Source: Chryseobacterium cucumeris (GTDB lineage Bacteria; Bacteroidota; Bacteroidia; Flavobacteriales; Weeksellaceae). Taken from it: DNA of 64,000 nt. The DNA lies in assembly GCF_001593385.1 (NCBI RefSeq), contig NZ_LUVZ01000034.1, positions 248,001-312,000 of the forward strand, written 5' to 3'. Within the stretch, counting starts at the first letter, position 1. Every line of letters begins with the position of its first letter. Positions 52,301 through 60,124 of this stretch are shown piece by piece. A program made the position numbers and the translations under genes. Under the pieces are notes generated by a model that was not told the DNA's origin, searched no databases, and worked only from the letters and a program-made list of their open reading frames with translations.

Positions 52301-54372
52301 GCCAGACTACCAACAAAAAAGATGTGATCATTGTAGGAACGGGGATCGCAGGATCATTGATCGCAAAGCTATTATCCGATCATGTATTTGACATAACCAA
52401 AGGAAAAATGGTCCATCGTGCAGATGCCGGAAAATCCGATAACATCAGGGAAATATCAATCCTAATGTATGAGGCAGGACTGGAAGCAGGTATTGAACTG
52501 GATTCCGTATCCTCAATGACCACTTATAATGAATATATCCGTACTTTTTACAGAGAGGTAGCCAAAGTTCCCAACTCTCCTTATCCGAACTTAAAGCAAG
52601 CTCCTTCTCCCAACGTTCTGGATATGGAACACATTGTTCAGCCTTATCCAGATAAAAAAGGGTATCTCGTTCAGTTCGGACCAATGCCCTTTGCTAGTGA
52701 TGCGATAAGAGTAGGTGGAGGAACAACCCTTCACTGGCTGGGAACTACACCCAGAATGCTTCCCAACGATTTTAAACTTACCGAAAAATATGGTATCAAG
52801 ATTCCAAAACCAGATTCTGATGAGAAAACCCCTGTCGACTGGCCGATAAGTTATGAAGAATTAAGGCCTTATTATGAGATGGCTGAGTTTGAAATCGGGG
52901 TTTCCGGGGATGTTTCAAGACAGGAGTATCCAATTACAGAGAAGACGCAAGAATATTATGGAGACTATGTATTTCCGATGGAAGAAATTCCTCAGAGTTA
53001 TATGGATCATAAGATTATTGAGGGACTTAAAGGGACAAGCGTAAAGCTGAGTTCCGGAGAGATTCCTTTAATGATGGTGCCTTCTCCACAGGGAAGAAAT
53101 TCTATTCCGAATCCAAAATACGGGAAAACAAAGATCATCAAAGCTGAGTCAAAAGATTCCGGATATCAACTGATTTTAGACAGCTCTGAAAAAGAAGAAT
53201 ACAGAGCGCTTGGTTCTGTTTGGAATCCTTATATGGGAGAACGTTGTGAAGGGAATGCTTCCTGTGTTCCGATCTGCCCTGTTCAGGCGAAGTATAATGC
53301 TTTAAAAACATTGAAAAAAGCTTTATATAAACTTAATGACAACGAAAATCTTAAGCGTAATCCATACATGCAGATCCAGGCGCAGAGTGTGGTTTACAGG
53401 TTAAGCATAGACCAAAATGATAAAGATAAAATCTCCAAGGTTCATTTAAGAAGATACACTTCAAAAGAGAAAACAGATTTTGTTGAAGAATCCATTGATA
53501 CTTCAGATGCCATCGTGATTCTGGCTGCTAATGCTTTTGAAAATCCAAAAATTCTACTGAACTCCAAATATACGGTTAACAATATTGTTAAAACGGCGGC
53601 CAACAGCAGTGATCAGGTGGGAAGAAACCTAATGGATCACATGGTAATGCTTACCTGGGGACTTTTCCCTGAACCGGTTTATCCTTACAGAGGCCCTGGT
53701 TCTACCACAAACATTTCGTCTTTCCGTGACGGAGGCTTCAGAGGTGAATTCTCAGCATGGATTTCTCCGCTTGACAATTGGGGATGGGGATGGCCGGCAT
53801 TTTCTCCAGGCTCAGATGTAGCCTACTTTATCGAAAAGAATCTTTTTGGGGCAGAATTAAGAAAAGAGCTTACCGACAGACTTTCAAAACAGGTTTTATT
53901 CCATTTTGAAATAGAACAGTTACCCAATCCCAATAACAGAGTTACCATTAACGATCAATATCTGGATGTAATGGGAATTCCCCGTCCTGTTATTCATTAT
54001 GAACTGACAGAGTATGAAATGAAAGCGATGGAGCAGGCAAAAAAAGCTTCCGATCAAATGTTTAACAAATTAAACATTAAGGATTTCACAAAATATACTG
54101 CAGAAGACAAGAATTCTGTGGTGTACAATGGAGAAAGATATTCTTATAACGGAGCCGGCCACATCGTAGGAACTCACAGAATGGGTTCTAAAGCGGAAGA
54201 TTCTGTAACCAACAGCTATTGCAAAGCCTGGGATCACCCGAACTTATACATCGTAGGAGCAGGAAATATGACGACTCTGGGAACTTCAAACCCTACTTTA
54301 ACCTTATCAGCATTCACGATCCGTTCAGTAGAATCTATTCTGGCTGATCTTGAAATTCAACTTAAAAAATAA
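52297..54372 (+). CDS. GMC-type FAD oxidoreductase with iron-sulfur motif
   Basis: 691 aa. FAD-binding VIIVGTGIAGSLIAKLL at residues 10-26, GGTTLHWLGTTPRM (FAD site), C-terminal GMC block with catalytic His (GAGHIVGTHRMG) and Asn (LGTSNPTLTLSAF). Cys 317, 323 and 327 form CX5CX3C (CEGNASCVPIC), the spacing known for the [3Fe-4S] ligands of the Burkholderia cepacia FAD glucose dehydrogenase alpha subunit. It oxidises an alcohol or sugar OH; substrate unknown. The usual cytochrome subunit gene is absent from the operon, so the electron acceptor must be something else. Confidence 0.88.
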   Translation: MSQTTNKKDVIIVGTGIAGSLIAKLLSDHVFDITKGKMVHRADAGKSDNIREISILMYEAGLEAGIELDSVSSMTTYNEYIRTFYREVAKVPNSPYPNLKQAPSPNVLDMEHIVQPYPDKKGYLVQFGPMPFASDAIRVGGGTTLHWLGTTPRMLPNDFKLTEKYGIKIPKPDSDEKTPVDWPISYEELRPYYEMAEFEIGVSGDVSRQEYPITEKTQEYYGDYVFPMEEIPQSYMDHKIIEGLKGTSVKLSSGEIPLMMVPSPQGRNSIPNPKYGKTKIIKAESKDSGYQLILDSSEKEEYRALGSVWNPYMGERCEGNASCVPICPVQAKYNALKTLKKALYKLNDNENLKRNPYMQIQAQSVVYRLSIDQNDKDKISKVHLRRYTSKEKTDFVEESIDTSDAIVILAANAFENPKILLNSKYTVNNIVKTAANSSDQVGRNLMDHMVMLTWGLFPEPVYPYRGPGSTTNISSFRDGGFRGEFSAWISPLDNWGWGWPAFSPGSDVAYFIEKNLFGAELRKELTDRLSKQVLFHFEIEQLPNPNNRVTINDQYLDVMGIPRPVIHYELTEYEMKAMEQAKKASDQMFNKLNIKDFTKYTAEDKNSVVYNGERYSYNGAGHIVGTHRMGSKAEDSVTNSYCKAWDHPNLYIVGAGNMTTLGTSNPTLTLSAFTIRSVESILADLEIQLKK

Positions 54373-54376
54373 CACC

Positions 54377-55831
54377 ATGAGACAAAGACTTATCAATAAA
54401 ACAGCACAACCCCAGGAAACGTTATTAACCGAAGGAAGAATGGCAGCGAGAAGCGCCGTTGTTACTGAAGCCGTTTCATTACCTTCTCTATTATTTGATT
54501 CAACATTGAGCAAAGAAGATTGGATAGAAGGGTTAAAACATCACAGTAAAACCTTAACGAATCTTTTGCTTAATGATCAGATCAAAGATTTCAATGCTTA
54601 TCTGGAATCTGAGTTGGGTTCTGGAGTTTCAGAATTAAAAAGAGGGATAACAGAAATTGATTATAAACCTGTTTTACAAGACCTATTGCAAACGGCCATT
54701 CTTATCGAACACTCTACAATTCCTCCTTACCTTACGGCTTTGTATTCGATCAAGGATGGGACTAATGCTCTGGCTTCACAAATTATCAGAAGTGTTGCTG
54801 TAGAAGAGATGCTTCACCTGATTATGGTTTGTAATGTTCTGAATGCAATTGACATCCAGCCTTCTGTCAACAAACAGGAAAACTATCCTACTTATCCGAT
54901 GAAATTACCGATGAACGTTGATTTCTATGTAGGACTGGAAACATTCTCAAGCAACAGCATTGCCACATTTATTGCGATTGAAAGTCCAAGCCAACCTTTG
55001 GTAAAAGCTCCGAAATATGATCACGAAGCGGACACTTCTGCATTATATTCTCAAAGAACTGCCATACAGGAAAACAACTTCTGGACGCTTGAAAACATGA
55101 AGGGTTTCATCATGGAAAATGTACACACCATTGGTGAATATTATGATGTCTTATTCTTCTATATAGTTATTTTCCAAATCATTGCTTATTACAAAGATCA
55201 TGGAAAACTTCCGACAAATTTTGAGGAATTAAATACCGGAGGAATTTTCACCGGAAATCCGGCAAAACAGATCCGTCCGGAACAATATTACGGAAGTGGA
55301 GGAAAATTACATTCTGTAGAGGCTTTGGACGGAGTAATTGCTGTTTTCCAGGAAATCAAAGGGCAAGGTGAAGGTGCTGATGATTCTATTTTTGATGTTG
55401 ACCCCTCCCAGTTTGAAGAAGGAGTAGAACTGGCACATTATTTCAGATTCAAAGAAGTTTTCCATGAGCATTTCTATCTGGGAGGAAACTATGAGCCTTT
55501 CATGGATGAAAACGGAATGATGCCTGTAACAACTCCACCCACAGGAAAAGACCTTCCTGTAGACTGGAATGAAGCCTATCCTATGAAACCTAATCCGAAG
55601 TTGGAAGACTATGTAAAAAATAAAGAATTACATGCACAGGCTGTTGAGTTTAATAAAACCTACAGACGTTTATTAGATGCCATTCAAAGTGCTGTGGAAG
55701 GAAATCAGAGAGAACTGGAAAAATCTATTATGTATATGTATGCCCTGAAAGAGCAGGCTGTTAATCTGATGAAACAACCGTTGGATGCGCAGACTAACGC
55801 CGGGCCAACATTCGAATACATCAACCTATAA
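54377..55831 (+). CDS. VioB/RebD-type ferritin-like protein
   Basis: 484 aa from ATG 54377, four bases after the flavoprotein stop. The ferritin-like domain is seen in LLQTAILIEHSTIPPYLTAL (20) and RSVAVEEMLHLIMVCNVLNA (20): Glu, then ExxH, as in the iminophenyl-pyruvate dimer synthase family (the domain of VioB and RebD). A further acidic/His stretch FRFKEVFHEHFYLGG may complete a di-iron site. In violacein and rebeccamycin pathways this domain couples two imines made by a flavin amino-acid oxidase. Here the partner is a GMC flavoprotein, so the chemistry may differ. No violacein-pathway genes are nearby. Confidence 0.75.
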   Translation: MRQRLINKTAQPQETLLTEGRMAARSAVVTEAVSLPSLLFDSTLSKEDWIEGLKHHSKTLTNLLLNDQIKDFNAYLESELGSGVSELKRGITEIDYKPVLQDLLQTAILIEHSTIPPYLTALYSIKDGTNALASQIIRSVAVEEMLHLIMVCNVLNAIDIQPSVNKQENYPTYPMKLPMNVDFYVGLETFSSNSIATFIAIESPSQPLVKAPKYDHEADTSALYSQRTAIQENNFWTLENMKGFIMENVHTIGEYYDVLFFYIVIFQIIAYYKDHGKLPTNFEELNTGGIFTGNPAKQIRPEQYYGSGGKLHSVEALDGVIAVFQEIKGQGEGADDSIFDVDPSQFEEGVELAHYFRFKEVFHEHFYLGGNYEPFMDENGMMPVTTPPTGKDLPVDWNEAYPMKPNPKLEDYVKNKELHAQAVEFNKTYRRLLDAIQSAVEGNQRELEKSIMYMYALKEQAVNLMKQPLDAQTNAGPTFEYINL

Positions 55832-55849
55832 CCATAAAAACGATATATC

Positions 55850-57376
55850 ATGCTTAAAAGAAAAAAAGAAAGTCCGGAAGCGGGAGGAGAACAGTTATTC
55901 CGCAAAATGCCGGGTCAGAAGGAAGTTAATCTGGCTGAAGTAATGGATGGATATTCTAAACTTCTTATTGATGATCCGGTAAGACCATTCAGAGAAGACA
56001 AGCTGCAGGCCATTGAAAACAATGTAGATTATGGAATTCTGGCTGCACTGGAGGGTACCTGGGTAAGCTATAATGTCAATTACAATAAAGATGTTCCAAA
56101 ACCATCATTAGCAAGCGGAGTACACACTACCATCATGCCTTCCCCCGGAACCAATCCAGGAACGATACCTGGAAAATTTGCTTTTACCAGTGAAGAATAT
56201 ATTGAGAAACTGACATTTTCCATCGTTCCCGGAGGAGTACGCAACCGCGGCGGTGCCAGTGAACTTTTCTGCGGAGCAGTTAAATATGAACAAAGCATTA
56301 AAAGTGTTAATGCTGTCCCAGGACCAGAGGCCCTGAAATATACACCTATCCACGAAGAAAATGGAATGTACCTATGGCTGAGTGATGTCTATAATCATGC
56401 AGCAACGAAAGAATCTATTGAAAGAGACCGTGGTATTCATGCCATTTCAACAGATGATGCTAAATATGGATATACCGGCGAATACAGAGATGAGCCTTTG
56501 TTAAGGATAACACCAGACGGAGAAGCCAATCCACAATATATTCTTCAAAGCCAGTTGCAACCGGGACAACCTTATTATGAGATTATTCCGGCACAGGAAA
56601 TAAAGCCGGGAGCTGGGCTTGACGGTCCTTATTTTATCCCGGACTACTCTATCTCCCGAAGCGGAGTAATTCCTCATGGCAGCACTATTACTTTGCTTGG
56701 AGATATCATCCCTCAAAATAAAGATAAAAAAACGTATTATTTAATTGAAGGTTCTCCCCAATTCCCTTACGGTAAAGAGGCCTGGGAAACCAATCATCTT
56801 TCAATTTCACGTACAATGGGTAATGCAGGAGTAACTCCCCAGGAAATCATTGATCTTGATCAACCAGCGCCTGAGTGGGTTCATCAAACTCTAGACGATA
56901 AGAATGATGAGGGTTCAAACAAAATTTATACCCAGAGGATACTGGCTGATGATTTATATCCTTACTCTGTGCGCCCTGATTTGAGATTAAGAGATACGCT
57001 AAGAGGTCAACACGTCAGCAATTATGTTCATGTAAGAATGTCTTCCAAAATGAAAACCGGAGCACAGGGAGGAGTTTTAAATGTTCCTTTTGTCAACCGT
57101 TTCGTTCCGACTGTTGAAGTGGATATGGACATGTGGATTGAAACAGTAATTGAAGATGGAAAAGAAATTCTTCAGCTTCAATATGAACAAATTGTATTCT
57201 TTGAATTTGATTTCGGGAACGACGGAGGTACTACAAGCTGGCCTCACATTCAGGTTAATACCCTTCGTAAGATACAGGACATTCCTGAGGATCAGAGAAA
57301 GGTTATTGAAGAACAGTTTTATAATACCAACGGAAATTCTGATACAGCCTCAGGATGCCCTTATCATAAAGGATAG
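55850..57376 (+). CDS. Unrecognised 508-aa operon partner
   Basis: Last gene of the operon, 18 bp after the ferritin-like gene. No signal peptide or membrane segment. Part of the N-terminal half (ILAALEGTWVSYNVNYNKDV, 20; then FSIVPGGVRNRGGASELFCG) has the GTW-type opening and strands of a lipocalin/FABP-like or nitrobindin-like barrel, and a second similar stretch lies near 350-470. The C-terminus TASGCPYHKG holds a Cys and His that could bind metal or haem. I do not recognise the family. It always appears, by context, as part of this oxidoreductase operon; a substrate-, haem- or product-binding role is a guess. Confidence 0.65.
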   Translation: MLKRKKESPEAGGEQLFRKMPGQKEVNLAEVMDGYSKLLIDDPVRPFREDKLQAIENNVDYGILAALEGTWVSYNVNYNKDVPKPSLASGVHTTIMPSPGTNPGTIPGKFAFTSEEYIEKLTFSIVPGGVRNRGGASELFCGAVKYEQSIKSVNAVPGPEALKYTPIHEENGMYLWLSDVYNHAATKESIERDRGIHAISTDDAKYGYTGEYRDEPLLRITPDGEANPQYILQSQLQPGQPYYEIIPAQEIKPGAGLDGPYFIPDYSISRSGVIPHGSTITLLGDIIPQNKDKKTYYLIEGSPQFPYGKEAWETNHLSISRTMGNAGVTPQEIIDLDQPAPEWVHQTLDDKNDEGSNKIYTQRILADDLYPYSVRPDLRLRDTLRGQHVSNYVHVRMSSKMKTGAQGGVLNVPFVNRFVPTVEVDMDMWIETVIEDGKEILQLQYEQIVFFEFDFGNDGGTTSWPHIQVNTLRKIQDIPEDQRKVIEEQFYNTNGNSDTASGCPYHKG

Positions 57377-57392
57377 ATTACAGTATCATACA

Positions 57393-57422
57393 AAAAAAGG
57401 GACAATAATTTGCCCCTTTTTT
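57393..57422 (+). terminator. Terminator of the oxidoreductase operon
   Basis: AAAAAAGGG / CCCTTTTTT stem with a 12-nt loop and T tail, 17 bp after the stop; also A/T-rich on the other strand, so it may serve the convergent tetR gene. Confidence 0.7.
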
Positions 57423-57440
57423 ATGTTATTTATAATAGAT

Positions 57441-58079
57441 TTATAGATTATCATGGGTCTGTTCTACCATGAAAGATATTGCCTTTTTGATTTTTTCCCG
57501 TCCTTCAGGTGTATTGGTATCTATACCACAGAAAAGGCTGCCATTCAGAGATGCAAACATATTAAGGTAGTACAGTCCTGAAACCATGATGGCCATAATA
57601 GAACGGTAGGTATCCATTTTATCTTTGAAACGTGATTCCATTAATAATTTGAAGATATATTCTCCATTTTCTTCCTGAGTATCAATCAGTTTTTTTAATG
57701 ATTTTCGGGGCTCAGAAATAGTCCACAACAATAGTTTTTGAGCTTCTTTATTGGCGTATACATAATCAAACTGTGAAAGAAGCATATGCTCTATAAATTC
57801 TCTGCCTCCATCTTCAAGATTCGGTTTCATCTTTTCCACTTCCTCGCTGGTTACTTTTACCCAGAAGTCCTGGGTACGAACATATTCGTCCATGAGGCCA
57901 TCCATCCCGCCAAAATAGGTATAGATCATTTTCTTATCTACCCCGGCAGTTGCAGCGATATCATTAATCTTCAATCCTGCATATCCCTTCGTTTTCAGTA
58001 TTTTTCCTACGGCATCCAAAAACTTTTTCTTGCTGCGTTCCTTATTCCTAATACTACCTGATGCTGACTTTCTTTCCAT
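57441..58079 (-). CDS. TetR-family regulator, copy 1
   Basis: 212 aa from ATG 58079 (MERKSASGSIRNKERSKKKF); the frame extends to 58100 but homologous copy 2 starts at the same Met. N-terminal TetR helix-turn-helix: INDIAATAGVDKKMIYTYFG. The C-terminal ligand/dimer domain contains LLWTISEPRKSLKKL and YLNMFASLNGSLFCGID. About 74% identical to copy 2 at 58796-59434, without gaps. Its start lies 45 bp from a perfect palindrome (58124-58145) that also fronts the divergent small transcription unit, so it probably represses both. Effector unknown. Confidence 0.9.
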   Translation of the reverse strand: MERKSASGSIRNKERSKKKFLDAVGKILKTKGYAGLKINDIAATAGVDKKMIYTYFGGMDGLMDEYVRTQDFWVKVTSEEVEKMKPNLEDGGREFIEHMLLSQFDYVYANKEAQKLLLWTISEPRKSLKKLIDTQEENGEYIFKLLMESRFKDKMDTYRSIMAIMVSGLYYLNMFASLNGSLFCGIDTNTPEGREKIKKAISFMVEQTHDNL

Positions 58080-58123
58080 GACTAAACATTCAATATACAA
58101 GTTTAAGGATTTTTTTTATCATT

Positions 58124-58145
58124 TTAGACACCAACAAGTGTCTAA
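58124..58145. promoter_or_regulatory. TetR operator of unit A
   Basis: Perfect palindrome TTAGACAC-N6-GTGTCTAA between tetR copy 1 and unit A. Variants of the same palindrome occur at 58560, 59476 and 59833. Each lies just upstream of a -7 box. Confidence 0.7.
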
Positions 58146-58164
58146 TTTAATCTATTTGTATATA

Positions 58165-58334
58165 TTTGCAAAAACTAAAACCATTCTATATACAAAACAC
58201 TATTGAAGTTGAAAAATTAAAAACTATTCAGATTGTATCGTTAGTTCCCTCAGTTTAAAATATTTCGAACATCAACGACTGAGGTAAAAACACAACCAAC
58301 AGCATCATTTTTCTATAGTGATGCTGTTTTTTCA
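58165..58334 (+). ncRNA. Small RNA unit A
   Basis: Transcribed interval inferred from a -7 box (TATATTTG, 58161-58168, preceded by a second one 10 bp earlier, TCTATTTG) and an intrinsic terminator (AACAGCATCA / TGATGCTGTT, 58298-58328, T run). No ORF inside. Contains an inner stem CCTCAGT (58248-58254) / ACTGAGG (58278-58284). Sequence is shared with units B, C and D. Ends are approximate. Confidence 0.55.
58298..58332 (+). terminator. Terminator of unit A
   Basis: A 10-bp perfect stem AACAGCATCA / TGATGCTGTT, 11-nt loop, six T. Confidence 0.8.
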
Positions 58335-58559
58335 TCTCAAAAAAATGGAATGATATTAAATAAAATACTTTTTTATAGATATTTCTTACCACTTATTCTT
58401 TTTTAGGAAGCATATACTTTCTATAAAATAGAAATTCTGTTGTATTTACAGGTTAAACCTATTGAAAAAGATTAATTAAAAGAAATTTTTACTCTTACAA
58501 CAAAAAATAAAATACTGAATTTCAAAACATTAAATAAAATTAAGAAAATTTTTATCATT

Positions 58560-58581
58560 TTACACACTACACAGTGTCTTA
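58560..58581. promoter_or_regulatory. TetR operator of unit B (one arm mutated)
   Basis: TTACACAC-N6-GTGTCTTA: aligned with unit A, the left arm has G changed to C. Followed by TGTATTTG (58587-58594), one mismatch from the -7 consensus. Confidence 0.55.
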
Positions 58582-58600
58582 TTTTATGTATTTGTACAAA

Positions 58601-58767
58601 CTAAAACCAACTATATATTTTAAAACACTATTAGGTTGAAAAATAAGACAATCAAATTGTATTATTGAGTTCCCATACTTTAAGACAATTTCAAACACGA
58701 AACAACTAAGGTAGAAACACAACTTATAGACAGACCATTAGATTTCTAATGGTTTTGTTTTTTTAAA
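58601..58767 (+). ncRNA. Small RNA unit B
   Basis: Second copy, about 435 bp after unit A. The conserved 5' stretch after the -7 box (ACTAAAACCA) and the middle stretch (GAGTTCCC ... CTAAGGTA) align with A, but the inner stem has decayed. It ends with a perfect 8-bp hairpin CCATTAGA / TCTAATGG (58735-58752) and a long T run. The terminator sequence differs from A although the structure is kept. Confidence 0.5.
58735..58764 (+). terminator. Terminator of unit B
   Basis: A perfect 8-bp stem CCATTAGA / TCTAATGG and the tail TTTTGTTTTTTT. Confidence 0.75.
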
Positions 58768-58795
58768 GGAAGTTTAATTTTCAAATTGAAGAATT

Positions 58796-59434
58796 CTAGA
58801 GATTTTCGTAGGTATGATGCAACATGAAAGTAATGGCTTTTTTGATCTGATCCCTTCCCTTAGGCGTGTTGACATCTATCCCACAGAAAATACTTCCATT
58901 AAGAGAGGAAAACATATTCAGGTAATAAAGTCCTGAAACCATAATGGCCACAATAGAGCGTACATCTTCAGCATTATCTTTAAAATGTGAATCCATCAAA
59001 AGTTTAAAAATATGCTCTCTGTTTTCTTCCTGAGTTTCTGTAAGTTTTTTTAAAGATTTGCGGGGTTCCGATAAACACCAAAGAAGGAATTTTTGCGCTT
59101 CTTTACTGGAATAAACATGGTCAAATTGAGATAAAAGCATTTCTTCCATGAAAGACTTCCCTCCATCATCCAATTTGGGCTTTATTTTTTCAATCTCTTT
59201 AATGTTTACTTTGCTCCAGTAATCCTGTGACCGGATGTACTCATCAATCAAGCCATCTATACCTTCAAAATAAGAATAAATCATTTTCTTATCCACCCCT
59301 GCTGTAGCAGCAATACTATTCACTTTCAAGGCAGTATACCCTTTCGTTCTCAGTATCTTTCCCACTGCATCCAAAAACTTTTTTTTACTGCGTTCCTTGT
59401 TCCGTATACTTCCTGCTACAGACTTTCTTTCCAT
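58796..59434 (-). CDS. TetR-family regulator, copy 2
   Basis: 212 aa, start MERKSVAGSIRNKERSKKKF, helix-turn-helix VNSIAATAGVDKKMIYSYFE. By hand count 156 of 212 residues match copy 1, with no gap; the recognition helix GVDKKMIYxYF is identical, so both likely read the same GACAC/GTGTC operators. Most changes lie in the ligand-domain helices, suggesting altered effector use after duplication. The start stands 41 bp from the palindrome of unit C. Confidence 0.9.
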   Translation of the reverse strand: MERKSVAGSIRNKERSKKKFLDAVGKILRTKGYTALKVNSIAATAGVDKKMIYSYFEGIDGLIDEYIRSQDYWSKVNIKEIEKIKPKLDDGGKSFMEEMLLSQFDHVYSSKEAQKFLLWCLSEPRKSLKKLTETQEENREHIFKLLMDSHFKDNAEDVRSIVAIMVSGLYYLNMFSSLNGSIFCGIDVNTPKGRDQIKKAITFMLHHTYENL

Positions 59435-59475
59435 GATAAACTTTCAATCGTACAAGTTTATGAATTTTTTTTCAT

Positions 59476-59499
59476 TTTAGACACTTTTTAGTGTCTAAA
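59476..59499. promoter_or_regulatory. TetR operator of unit C
   Basis: Perfect 9-bp palindrome TTTAGACAC-N6-GTGTCTAAA, the best of the four, followed by the consensus -7 TATATTTG at 59504-59511. Confidence 0.7.
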
Positions 59500-59517
59500 T
59501 TTATATATTTGCATAAA

Positions 59518-59671
59518 CTAATAACCATTTTTATAACAGACAATCAGAGTTGTGAGGTTGAGAGAGATCAGATTGCACCGTTAGTTCCCTCAGTATACGT
59601 ATTTTACTATTCAATACTGAGGTAAAACATTACTTCAGCAGCATCATTATTTATGTAATGGTGTTGCTTTT
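59518..59671 (+). ncRNA. Small RNA unit C
   Basis: Third copy. Inner stem CCTCAGTAT (59588-59596) / ATACTGAGG (59614-59622) is 9 bp, longer than in A, with compensating bases (AT/AT added on both arms). Terminator: GCAGCATCATTA / TAATGGTGTTGC (59638-59667), with two G-U pairs, then TTTT. No ORF within. Ends are estimates. Confidence 0.55.
59638..59671 (+). terminator. Terminator of unit C
   Basis: A 12-bp stem with two G-U pairs, 6-nt loop and a short T run. Confidence 0.65.
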
Positions 59672-59832
59672 AGTAATGATGAAATTTTTAGCGGTCGCTT
59701 ATCATCTTGTCGTCTTTATATACTTCCATCTATTTTTTACAATTTTATTATTTTCTTATAATGTCGTATTCGTAAGGGTTTTCTTAAGGTTTCGAATTGC
59801 TGATCAAAATATTTTTCATTTTTTTAAATTTT

Positions 59833-59852
59833 TAGACACTGTAAAGTGTCTT
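59833..59852. promoter_or_regulatory. TetR operator of unit D
   Basis: TAGACAC-N6-GTGTCTT with 6 bp perfectly paired (AGACAC / GTGTCT), then the consensus -7 TATATTTG at 59859-59866. Confidence 0.6.
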
Positions 59853-59872
59853 ATTTTGTATATTTGTTCAAA

Positions 59873-59996
59873 ACTAATAACCATTTTACATAGAAGCACC
59901 ATTGGAGTTGGAAAAATTAAAAATTTCGAACAAAAGCAACTAAGGTAAAAACACTAAATGCTGCAGCGTCATGAGTTCTCTAATGATGCTGTTTTC
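59873..59996 (+). ncRNA. Small RNA unit D (shortened)
   Basis: Fourth copy. The 5' part (ACTAATAACCATTTTA) and the 3' part (AACTAAGGTAAAAACAC) align with the others, but the CCCTCAG half of the inner stem is deleted, leaving about 125 nt. Terminator CAGCGTCAT / ATGATGCTG (59964-59991, one G-U) and TTTTC. Confidence 0.5.
59964..59995 (+). terminator. Terminator of unit D
   Basis: A 9-bp stem CAGCGTCAT / ATGATGCTG with one G-U pair and 10-nt loop, then TTTT. Confidence 0.6.
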
Positions 59997-60077
59997 ATTT
60001 AGCGTACGTTATTTTCGTTTTAATGTAGAGAAAATTGTATTTACCGGGAAGCCGGTATTAGAATAGTTGATATGAAG

Positions 60078-60101
60078 AGAGACTGTCCGTGGACAGTCTC
60101 T
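60078..60101. terminator. Perfect hairpin before the pgl stop
   Basis: AGAGACTGTCC / GGACAGTCTCT, 11 bp perfect with a GT centre (10 bp and a 4-nt loop in practice). The T run is on the plus-strand side (TTATTTTTTA), where no coding gene ends; it would stop read-through from unit D, and could pause transcripts leaving pgl. Confidence 0.55.
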
Positions 60102-60124
60102 TATTTTTTAAGGTAGAAGTTATA

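Noticed and set aside
59658..59948. 96-codon plus-strand open frame
   Set aside because: It runs across the terminator of unit C and the operator and -7 box of unit D, and reads as hydrophobic noise.
58101..59996. Units A-D as MITE-like transposable elements
   Set aside because: No terminal inverted repeats or target duplications at unit ends; instead each unit begins with an operator/promoter and ends with a terminator, and copies follow a tandem block duplication.
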